A stretch of 24,004 nt of DNA, taken from contig DYSM01000011.1 of assembly GCA_020718265.1 (NCBI GenBank), positions 1 through 24,004 of the forward strand, written 5' to 3'. Every line of letters begins with the position of its first letter. The first letter of the stretch is position 1. Positions 8,428 to 15,800 of this stretch are shown piece after piece. Position numbers and translations under genes: made by a program. The notes under the pieces were generated by a model that saw only the letters and a list, made by a program, of their open reading frames with translations, was not told where the DNA came from and made no database searches. The stretch is from Draconibacterium orientale (GTDB lineage Bacteria; Bacteroidota; Bacteroidia; Bacteroidales; JAADGE01).

Positions 8428-8579
8428 AACACGGCATATTGTAAGGTTAAAAATACTTTTTATAGCTAACCTACTGATAATCAATCTATTAAAATCTGAC
8501 AAAAGTAATTCAATATAGAATGACGTTAAACTTATGGAGTTAAATGTTGAAAATTGTTTTACAGTTTAAAAATTAAGCT

Positions 8580-8596
8580 GCTGAGATTTTAATATT
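8580..8596 (+). repeat. 17-bp direct repeat, right copy
   Basis: This is identical to GCTGAGATTTTAATATT at 6576-6592. It lies in the gap between the XRE gene and the next gene. The rest of that gap (8428-8735) holds only the hairpin described next and AT-rich sequence. Confidence 0.55.
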
Positions 8597-8627
8597 TTCG
8601 TTGAATGTTCCGTGTTATCCGAATATC

Positions 8628-8666
8628 AAAAAATATCCGAGTTAAACAAAATTCGGATATTTTTTT
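8628..8666 (+). terminator. Hairpin with A and T tracts (rho-independent terminator)
   Basis: AAAAAATATCCGA and TCGGATATTTTTTT pair around a 12-nt loop, giving a stem that ends in a run of T on the plus strand and is symmetric for the minus strand. It is 200 nt after the XRE stop and 70 nt before the next start, so it probably separates the two units. Confidence 0.6.
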
Positions 8667-8735
8667 GTTTATATCATTCTAATTTCGGACATTTGTATAA
8701 TATTTAACCACACAAAGTAAACAAAACTTTACACC

Positions 8736-9203
8736 ATGCCGAGACAAAGTTTAGCCGTAACCGGATTGACACCGGAGGAAATGAAAACCTATTTACACAG
8801 TGATTTTGCTTACAAAAGAGGCTTGAAATTGTTCGCAGTTTTCTTGATTTCAAAAGGTTGGAGCGCCAGAAAATTGGAGGAAATTTTTGAGGTTAGTTTC
8901 AAACAAATTACAACGTGGGTGCACGAAGTGAACGAACGAGGAATTGAAGGAATTGAAGAAAAATCAAAATCCGGAAGAACGCCCAAACTTACCGCCGAGG
9001 AACGAGAAAGCCTGAAGACCGTAATAATGAAAACCTCACCGAAGGCGCACGGATTTGACGAACTGATTTGGAAAGGAGAAGTTGTGGGAATGCTGATTCA
9101 GCAAAAGTTTGGAGTAAGCTATAAGAAAGCACAAATTTATAACATCATCAACGCGTTGAATATAGAATTTATCAACGGAGCATGGGTTGAGAAGCAATCT
9201 TAG
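8736..9203 (+). CDS. Orphan winged helix-turn-helix protein, IS630-like
   Basis: The 155-residue protein consists of two helix-turn-helix segments. The first, about 27-60 (LFAVFLISKGWSARKLEEIFEVSFKQITTWVHEVNERG), resembles the homeodomain-like half of IS630 transposases. The second, about 110-150, is FGVSYKKAQIYNIINALNIEF. A basic linker GIEEKSKSGRTPKLTAEE joins them, as in those transposases. The DDE catalytic domain is absent: the frame stops at 9203 and no DDE-like frame follows. The gene is therefore either a DNA-binding remnant or, more likely given its intact frame and tidy terminator, a stand-alone regulator of transposase origin. Stand-alone proteins of this length occur in Bacteroidetes (recalled, not checked). 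No inverted repeats of an insertion sequence were found around it. Confidence 0.7.
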   Translation: MPRQSLAVTGLTPEEMKTYLHSDFAYKRGLKLFAVFLISKGWSARKLEEIFEVSFKQITTWVHEVNERGIEGIEEKSKSGRTPKLTAEERESLKTVIMKTSPKAHGFDELIWKGEVVGMLIQQKFGVSYKKAQIYNIINALNIEFINGAWVEKQS

Positions 9204-9236
9204 CAGAGCCGCGCTGAGAAGCACGGCTTTGCTAAG
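9199..9236. terminator. Bidirectional hairpin overlapping both stop codons
   Basis: CTTAGCAGAGCCG (9199-9211) and CGGCTTTGCTAAG (9224-9236) form a 13-bp stem with one G-T pair. The left arm contains the TAG of the helix-turn-helix gene and the right arm contains the TAG of xseB. It probably ends both convergent transcripts, although no long T-tract is present. Confidence 0.65.
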
Positions 9237-9432
9237 ATTCTGACTCGCCAAATATTTTTGAAAGTTCGGTTTCTGTTTTGTTCAGTTTGCGTTTGCACAA
9301 ATCGAGCAATTCTACAATGCGCTTAACTTTTTGAGCAAGCTCGTCAATATCGGTAGCATCTCCGTTCAATTCGGCGAGCAACTTTTCGATTTCGGCAACG
9401 GCTTCGTTGTATGACAATTTAAGATTCGCCAT
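9232..9432 (-). CDS. xseB: Exodeoxyribonuclease VII small subunit
   Basis: The 66-residue protein has the XseB signature: LSYNEAVAEIEKLLAEL, then a D-I-D-E-L-A-Q-K-V-K helix and LLDLCKRKLNKTETEL, ending in an acidic tail. XseB forms the extended helical arms of the nuclease that degrades single-stranded DNA, with XseA as catalytic subunit. xseA is not in this window, which is unusual because the two are often adjacent. The gene lies 7 nt after siaC and is probably translated from the same operon. The start is the ATG at 9432. The stop is inside the shared terminator hairpin. Confidence 0.85.
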   Translation of the reverse strand: MANLKLSYNEAVAEIEKLLAELNGDATDIDELAQKVKRIVELLDLCKRKLNKTETELSKIFGESES

Positions 9433-9439
9433 TATAGAA

Positions 9440-9835
9440 TTATGATTTTTGACTAAACGGAATCAGATTTATGTCCAAGCCCGTATCAATCATATAATCT
9501 TCGATGTCTTCTTCCATGTCCACATCGTTTTCGTCGTAATGCCAATTGATTACAACTTCGCCGCCGTTGTCCTCATAATCTTTGAGCACATTGAGCAGAT
9601 CCAGAATACTTCGGGAAGTACTGGTATTAAAGTATGTGAGCTTAATGATGAAGGCAATCGGTTTTTTGACTTCGCCCGTGTATGTTTCCAACCATTGAAT
9701 TAAGGGTTTGTAAAACTCCACGGTATCTTCAAGAAACGACTCTCCGGAGATTTCGCACATCCCGTTTTGGGCATTGAAATTTACCGAAGGGATGAAATAA
9801 TCTTTGTGGGAACCCTGTATGACTATGTTTTCCAT
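9440..9835 (-). CDS. SiaC-family regulatory phosphoprotein (DUF1987)
   Basis: The 131-residue protein matches the SiaC/DUF1987 pattern: an N-terminal beta region with GMCEISGESFLEDTVEFYKPLIQWLETY, then FIIKLTYFNTSTSRSILDLLNVL and VINWHYDENDVDMEEDIEDY. In Pseudomonas SiaC is phosphorylated by SiaB, dephosphorylated by the SpoIIE-type phosphatase SiaA, and in its unphosphorylated form activates the diguanylate cyclase SiaD. Candidate phosphosites here are T71-S72-T73 in YFNTSTSR. The gene follows two siaB-like genes (17 nt gap) and precedes xseB (7 nt). No diguanylate cyclase is in the window, so the output is unknown, as is usual for the Bacteroidetes versions. Confidence 0.82.
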   Translation of the reverse strand: MENIVIQGSHKDYFIPSVNFNAQNGMCEISGESFLEDTVEFYKPLIQWLETYTGEVKKPIAFIIKLTYFNTSTSRSILDLLNVLKDYEDNGGEVVINWHYDENDVDMEEDIEDYMIDTGLDINLIPFSQKS

Positions 9836-9852
9836 TGATTATTGTATTATAT

Positions 9853-10395
9853 TTATTTATCTATTCTTACTCCTATTGAAAAAAATGATGTTTCTTCGTC
9901 TATCGGATTCACCTCAATATCAAGTGGGTTTGCCGATGTCAGTGCTACGGTAATTAAACCGATATGTGCATTTCCTTTTTCGCCTTGCGGGCGGCGACGT
10001 TCGTCGCGTTTATATTGTCGAAGGCTTTCGCGGTCGAGCGAATTGATATACTCGCTTTTTTCCAAAATTGGGATGATGAATTCGTTGTTCACGGGATTTC
10101 CGGTGATGAGCAAAAACGCATCGTCAAATTCCTTTAGTATCAAAGATCCCATGCCTATTTCGCGGTTGTCATTCATCTTTACTTTTACGGCAGAATAGTA
10201 GGAAATGTTTTGCGAAAGTTCAAAAAATATTTTAAACAATTTTTTTACCGAATTTGCATCCGCGAAACTTTCCATCGTATTGATATAATCGCCGATGGAT
10301 GACAGAATGCGCTCGTCAATTGGTCCTTTGTAAGAAAGCTTGACTTCTTCCTCGAACATTTGAGCACTGAATCCGGTATTTCTTACAACTGACAT
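9853..10395 (-). CDS. SiaB-family protein kinase (DUF6272), second copy
   Basis: The 180-residue protein is a single ATPase-like domain resembling SiaB, the kinase of SiaC. LFKIFFELSQNISYYSA carries an E59-x3-N63 pair like the N box of GHKL ATPases. EIGMGSLILKEFDDAFLLITGN and the glycine-rich AHIGLITVALTSANPLDIEVNPID complete the fold. It is clearly paralogous to the neighbour at 10398-10940 (both are 180 residues, with shared ELxQNISYYSA, LDRESLRQYKR and GNAHIGLI/GGNIGLI blocks). Only 2 nt separate the two genes, so they are translated together. Whether both copies phosphorylate the one SiaC-like protein, or one is a scaffold, cannot be told from sequence. The annotated start is the ATG at 10395. 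Confidence 0.78.
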   Translation of the reverse strand: MSVVRNTGFSAQMFEEEVKLSYKGPIDERILSSIGDYINTMESFADANSVKKLFKIFFELSQNISYYSAVKVKMNDNREIGMGSLILKEFDDAFLLITGNPVNNEFIIPILEKSEYINSLDRESLRQYKRDERRRPQGEKGNAHIGLITVALTSANPLDIEVNPIDEETSFFSIGVRIDK

Positions 10396-10397
10396 GG

Positions 10398-10940
10398 TTA
10401 TTCTTCGTGTTTGTTAATTCTGACGGCAACGATGTAAAATAGTTTTTCGTTTTCCAAAGGCACAATCTTGTAATCCACAGGCGAACCTGCAGTGAGTGCA
10501 ACTTGTATTAACCCAATGTTACCGCCGCCTTTAGCACCTGCCGGTAATTTCCGCATCAAGCGTTTGTATTCGCGCAACTCCTCGCGGTCTAAGTTTTTAA
10601 TTTTTTCGCATTTTCCCGAAATTTTTTCTGCTTGAGTATCCGTTACCATATTTCCGGTACAAAAAACAAAATGAGAATCAAACTCTTGAATCGTCAATGT
10701 TCCGACACCGGCTTCCTCTCCGCGCCGATTTACTTCTTGTTCGGCGGAGTAATAGGAGATATTTTGTGCTAATTCCAGAAATATTTTGAACATTTTTTTA
10801 TTCACTGACGGGCTGTCCGACAGAGAATATTCAATATTTTTAGCCAGCACGGACAAGACCTGACCGTCAAAAGGACCTGTGTAAGAGACACTTACACTGT
10901 TCACATTCATCGTATTTATTAAATCATGTTTCGCTGACAT
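10398..10940 (-). CDS. SiaB-family protein kinase (DUF6272), first copy
   Basis: The 180-residue protein is the first gene of the minus operon siaB-siaB-siaC-xseB. It has FKIFLELAQNISYYSAE with E56 and N60 in N-box positions, then GVGTLTIQEFDSHFVFCTGN and GGNIGLIQVALTAGSPVDY. SiaB-like kinases phosphorylate SiaC-type proteins on Ser/Thr. Translation could begin at M1 (10940) or at M11. The 225-nt divergent gap to era contains CAAAAGTA at 11001-11008, a minus-strand TACTTTTG, which could be the -7 element of this operon; no good -33 partner was seen. Duplication of the kinase is the odd feature here. Confidence 0.78.
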   Translation of the reverse strand: MSAKHDLINTMNVNSVSVSYTGPFDGQVLSVLAKNIEYSLSDSPSVNKKMFKIFLELAQNISYYSAEQEVNRRGEEAGVGTLTIQEFDSHFVFCTGNMVTDTQAEKISGKCEKIKNLDREELREYKRLMRKLPAGAKGGGNIGLIQVALTAGSPVDYKIVPLENEKLFYIVAVRINKHEE

Positions 10941-11142
10941 TCTTATATTTTTTGCTTAATTTGTAAAAAATCATGCTGCTTCGCTATAACTCTCAGCAAA
11001 CAAAAGTAGATAAACTTTTTGAAAATGTAAAGTTTTTTTATCTCAATTTGCAAAAAGTATGCAAAAGAGGTATAAATATTAAAAATAATTGACTTTTTTT
11101 TAAGCAAATTTCAGAGATGCCTAAAATTCGCAAAAAAAAATG

Positions 11143-11150
11143 TAATTTTG
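11143..11150 (+). promoter_or_regulatory. Candidate -7 element of era
   Basis: TAATTTTG matches TAnnTTTG and lies 15 nt before the ATG at 11166. A matching -33 TTG at the right distance was not found. If real, the TTG within it (11148) is promoter rather than start codon, which favours the ATG start of era and implies a very short leader. Confidence 0.35.
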
Positions 11151-11165
11151 CAAAAAAAGTTTAGC

Positions 11166-12050
11166 ATGGAACAACACAAATCCGGTTTTGTAAACATCAT
11201 CGGAAATCCGAATACCGGCAAATCGACCCTGATGAATGCGTTCGTGGGTGAAAAAATTTCGATTATAACCTCAAAGGCGCAAACGACACGGCACCGCATC
11301 AAAGGTATTGTAAACGGCGACGATTTTCAAATCGTTTTTTCCGACACGCCCGGCGTGCTGAAACCGCATTACGAGCTACAAAAATCTATGTTAGCCTTCT
11401 CAGAATCGGCACTTTCGGACGCCGATGTCATAGTTTATGTAACGGATGTGTTTGAAACATTCGACAAAAATTCGGAATTTTTAGAAAAAGTAAAAAAGGC
11501 GAACATCCCTACTCTATTGATTTTAAATAAGATAGATAAATCTGACCAAGAACGTCTCGAAAAACTTGTAGCAGAATGGCGCGAACGTTTGCCTGAAGCA
11601 GAAATTTATCCGGCATCGGCTTTGGAAAAATTTAATGTAGATATTATCTTTAAACGCATCCTCGCGCTACTGCCCGAGTCGCCGCCTTACTTCCCAAAAG
11701 ACCAATTTACCGACCGCTCAGAACGTTTTTTTGTTACGGAAATTATTCGTGAAAAAATACTGTTGAATTACCAAAAAGAAGTGCCGTATTCGGTTGAAGT
11801 TGAGGTTGAAGAATTTAAGGAAGAAACGGATATTATTCGTATCAGAGCAATAATTCACGTAAACAGCCCTTCGCAAAAAGGCATCATAATTGGTCATAAA
11901 GGCTTAATGCTCAAACGAATAGGCACAGATGCGCGCAAAGATATTGAAGCATTCTTCGACAAACACGTTTTTATTGAAATTTATGTGAAAATTACAAAAG
12001 ATTGGCGCGACAGCAAGGACAAACTCCGCCGTTTCGGATACGATGAGTAA
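11166..12050 (+). CDS. era: GTPase Era
   Basis: Era is an essential GTPase that binds the 3' end of 16S rRNA and helps 30S subunit maturation. The protein has 294 residues from the ATG at 11166, the standard length. The G1 loop is GNPNTGKST (residues 13-21), the switch/G3 region is DTPGVLKPHYELQKSM, G4 is NKID, and the C-terminal KH domain carries GHKGLMLKRIGTDARKDIE. The frame extends upstream to a TTG at 11148, but that codon lies within a promoter-like sequence, so the ATG is preferred. It is divergent from the siaB operon. The mntP pseudogene follows after 40 nt, so that gene was probably read from the same transcript. Confidence 0.95.
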   Translation: MEQHKSGFVNIIGNPNTGKSTLMNAFVGEKISIITSKAQTTRHRIKGIVNGDDFQIVFSDTPGVLKPHYELQKSMLAFSESALSDADVIVYVTDVFETFDKNSEFLEKVKKANIPTLLILNKIDKSDQERLEKLVAEWRERLPEAEIYPASALEKFNVDIIFKRILALLPESPPYFPKDQFTDRSERFFVTEIIREKILLNYQKEVPYSVEVEVEEFKEETDIIRIRAIIHVNSPSQKGIIIGHKGLMLKRIGTDARKDIEAFFDKHVFIEIYVKITKDWRDSKDKLRRFGYDE

Positions 12051-12090
12051 ATTCTAAAAACGTTCAAACTAATTGATTTTCAATACGAAA

Positions 12091-12769
12091 ATGATATTTA
12101 GTATATTTCTGATAGGTCTCAGCCTTTCGTATGACGGCTTGGCGTGTCCGTTGCAGGCGGCGCGCTTATGACGGGAAATAAAACCAAAAATGCGTTGAAA
12201 ATCGACTTAGTTTTCGGCGTATTTCACTTCATTATGCCGCTGCTCGGGGTTGGCTCGTCGGGCACACTTTTAAGCGTTATATAGCGGATTTTGACCATTG
12301 GGTTGCGTTTAGTTTACTTTTCGGAATTGGCGCAAAAATCGTTTACGACAGTCTGCGCTCACGCAACGATGACAGCGAACCGAAGAATATTATGAATAAC
12401 GTAGTGTCATGTCAAGCTTCAAATGACGCTACATTGTCCTACGGACGAATGCAGGTCAGTAGAGACTTTCCATCGTCCGATAGGACATGGAAACGTCAGA
12501 AGAGACTTGACATGACAGTAGTGCTTGCCGGTTTGGCTTTTGCTACAAGTATTGACGCTCTGATTGTCGGTATCAGCTTGGGTTTATTAGAGTTAAATCC
12601 TGTTCATGGCTGCGGGAATTATAGGATTTACTGCACAGGTTTTATCGCTTTCTTAGGCGTTGTTTTTAGTAAGCTCTTGTCGAAAAAATTCAGTAACCAT
12701 GTTCAAATTTTTGGCGGAATTATTTTAATTTTAATCGGCGGCAAAATTCTTTTTGAACATTTGAATTAA
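12091..12769 (+). pseudogene. mntP: Manganese exporter MntP, broken by frameshifts and an insertion
   Basis: MntP is a small six-helix Mn(II) efflux protein. The reading moves between frames. MIFSIFLIGLSLSYDG starts at 12091. GGALMTGNKTKNALKID then continues in the +3 frame near 12155. WLVGHTFKRYIADFDHWVAF continues in the +2 frame from 12251. ATSIDALIVGISLGLLEL follows after a 117-bp insertion. MAAGIIGFTAQVLSL lies in the +3 frame at 12606-12650, before GVVFSKLLSKKF and ILIGGKILFEHL return to +2. At least four indels are therefore needed: two early, and a compensating pair near 12603 and 12650. Neighbouring long genes are intact, so general sequencing error is unlikely. Only the 125-codon piece 12392-12769 is open; it lacks the first three helices. 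Confidence 0.88.
12401..12523. repeat. Palindromic insertion element within mntP
   Basis: Outer arms TAGTGTCATGTCAAGCTT (12402-12419) and AGACTTGACATGACAGTA (12503-12520) are inverted with three mismatches. Inner arms from about 12424 (TGACGCTACATTGTCCTA) and to about 12497 also pair with few mismatches, leaving a loop of about 20 nt around 12451-12470. GTAGTG is present at both edges (12401-12406 and 12518-12523), as expected for a 6-bp target duplication. Removing 117 bp (one GTAGTG copy plus the insert) restores NNVVLAGLAFATSIDAL, a normal MntP sequence. The insert is a multiple of three and has no stop in the host frame. Confidence 0.82.
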
Positions 12770-12780
12770 AAAATTGAATA

Positions 12781-12813
12781 AAAAAGCCGTTACTAATGCA
12801 ACGGCTTTTTTTT
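12781..12813. terminator. Bidirectional rho-independent terminator
   Basis: AAAAAGCCGTT (12781-12791) pairs with AACGGCTTTTT, with an 8-nt loop and a run of eight T on the plus strand. The A-run on the left serves the convergent glycogen gene. It ends the era-mntP unit and the minus-strand gene that stops at 12835. Confidence 0.88.
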
Positions 12814-12834
12814 ATCTGTAATTGATTTCAATTT

Positions 12835-15800
12835 TTATATCCAACGTATGTATGAAAAGTCTTGACGGTGAGGCAAATCCTTGTTTTTCGGGAACATTCG
12901 GAATGCAAAATCGTAGTTTCCGGGTCGCGGCGGATTTATCACAATGGAGTAATGTGCGCGTGTGCCTTCGGCTTTTTCGTATTCCAATTTCTCAATTTTG
13001 ATGACATTCTTTTGTCCGTCCAAGTCGGATTCCGTAACGACCATTTCGACACCGATATTTTCGTGCGCAATTTCTTTCAAATCCAAAACCAATTCGCCAT
13101 AATACTTTTCGCCGGGAACAAGTGGGTCTTTTACCGGGTCGGAAAGGTGTAGTTCAACTACTTCAATATCATTCCATTTGCTGGTAAATTTACGTTTCCA
13201 AGCTGAAATTTCGTTGGCTTTTTTGAAATTTTTCTCGTTTACTACATGAGTTCTTGCGCGTAATTTCCCGTAAAACCGTTCGTTATAGTCGTCAATCATA
13301 CGTTTGGTTGTAAATTCCGGCGCAATTTCAGCAACACAACGGCGTACGTATTGTATCCAATTTTTGGACATTCCATTTTCATCTCGGTCGTAATACAGCG
13401 GTATGATTTCGTCTTCCAAAATTTGGTAAATCATCTCAGCATCAAGGTTGTTTTGCATGTCTTCGTTTTCGTACGTGCTCTTTTCCGGCAAAGCCCAACC
13501 GGCACCTTCGCGGTAGCCTTCGCACCACCATCCGTCGAGTACGCTGAAATTCATGACACCGTTCATTACAGCTTTCATACCGCTGGTTCCCGACGCTTCG
13601 AGCGGACGTGTTGGTGTATTGAGCCAAATATCAACGCCTTGCACAAGTTCTTTGGCAAGATTCATATTGTAATTTTCCAAGAAAAGAACTTTACCGTAAA
13701 ATTCAGGCCGTTTTGAAATTTCAGTAATTTCTTTGATAATTGCTTGTCCGCCTTTGTCTGCCGGATGAGCTTTTCCTGCAAATAAAAACTGCACCGGACG
13801 ATCGGTATTGCTTACTATTTTTTTGATGCGTTCGATGTCCGTGAAAAGCAATTTTCCGCGTTTGTATGTTGCAAAACGTCTTGCAAAACCGATGGTCAGC
13901 GCATCCGGGTCAAGCGCGTTTTTAACTTGAACAATGTATTTCGGATCATCATTTCGCATAATTTTAGGGTCATCTAATCGACCTTTGATATACTCAATGA
14001 GGCGTTCTTTTGCAGATTTTCTGATTTTATAGATTTGTTCATCGTTCAGATGATTAACCTTTGTAAAATCAATGTTTCCGTTGGCATCCGTGAGTACTTT
14101 TTGCCACGCTTTGGATGTCCAAGTTTTGTCGTGTACGCCGTTGGTAACGTAGCCAATATGAAGCTCTTCGGGGAAATAGCCTTCCCAAAGTGTCGGGAAA
14201 ATATCGCGTTTGGTTACATCGCCGTGCAAACGGCTTACTCCGTTGATTTCTTGCGAGATATTTGCAGCCAAAACGCTCATCGAAAACTCTTCGCCAACTT
14301 TATTCGGCACAGCTTTTCCGAGATTCACAAATTCCTGCCAACCGATACCGAAACGTTCCGGATAATGTCCCATGTAGGTCATAATCATGTTCTCGTCAAA
14401 GGCATCGTGTCCGGCGGGCACAGGTGTATGTGTTGTAAATAACGTAGAAGCGCGCACAACTTCTAAGGCTTCAGTGAACGATAATTTGTAGTTATTGACC
14501 AAATAATTAATGCGTTCAAAGCCGATAAATGCGGCATGACCTTCATTACAATGGTAAACTTCTTGCTGATATCCAAGTTTTTGTAACACACGAATACCGC
14601 CAATACCAAGAATCATTTCTTGTTTCAAGCGATGTTCGTTGTCCCCGCCGTAAAGTCTGTACGTAATCAGGCGGTCTTCTTCGCGGTTGTCCTCTCGGTC
14701 GGTATCTAAGAGCAACAAGTCGATTCGACCGACGTGTAATCTCCATATTTGCGCATTCACGATACGTCCGGGAAAAGCAACTTGAATGACAAGCACTTCG
14801 CCTTTTTCATCTTTGATGATTTCGGCAGGAAGTTCGTTGAAACGTTGCGATTCGTAAACCGGATTTTGCTCGCCTTGCGCCGTAATTTGTTGTGTAAAAT
14901 AGCCTTGACGATAGAATAAACCTACGCCGACCATGTTATAATTGGAATCGGAGGCTTGTTTCAAATAGTCGCCGGCAAGAATACCGAGACCGCCCGAATA
15001 AATTTTAACGATGTTTGCCAAGCCAAATTCCATGCTGAAATATGACACGGTTGGCAATTCCGGATGGTGCGGCGTGTCCATATAATCGCGGAAACGCTTA
15101 TAGACTCGTTTGTATTTTTGGACAAAATTATCGTCGCGTTCAAGAGCACTGAATCTTTCATAACTAACTGTTTTTAAGACAGCTATTGGGTCGATACATG
15201 CTTCTTTAACCGTTTTTTCGGCAATTTCCCGAAATAAATCAACAGCTTCGTAATCCCAAGCCCACCAAATGTTCTTGGCAATTTCTTCCAAGCCTTGTAA
15301 CTTACCGGTAACTTCCGGTTTCACGGATAGCGTCCTCCAGACGGGTTTGTTACTTTTAAAGGTTTCAACTTGCTTAAATTTGCTGCGTGCCACGCCCGGA
15401 GCAATGGAGGCTCTCACTTCCGGCTTGATATTTTCCGAAACTTTTGAAAACATCTCATAAAGTTCGGGCAAAAGCGTGTCCCAAGTTGCTTTTTTGGCAA
15501 TGTCGTGGGCGCGTTTTCGTATCTCAATTCGTTCTGAGTTTGAGTAATTCGTGTAACTTTCGATTATCTCAACAAGTTCGTTTATCACGTCTAAATCGTT
15601 ATCATCGGTGCGGTGCATGACACGAATACATTTTTCGTCGCGAAAACCTTCGTTCAAAAGCCACGAACCTATACCTGTCGCATCGGTAGTTACCGCCGGA
15701 ATGCTCAATGCAAGTGTTTCTTGCACGGTATAACCCCACGGCTCGTAATACGCCGGGAACACGCCACTGTCAAAACCAATTAAGAAATCAAGATATTTTA

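Noticed and set aside
8736..9203. A complete IS630 insertion sequence
   Set aside because: No DDE domain follows, and no flanking inverted repeats or TA target duplication were found.
12392..12769. An intact 125-codon membrane protein gene
   Set aside because: It is only the last part of mntP plus the palindromic insert. The first helices are in other frames upstream, and a compensating frame pair lies within it.
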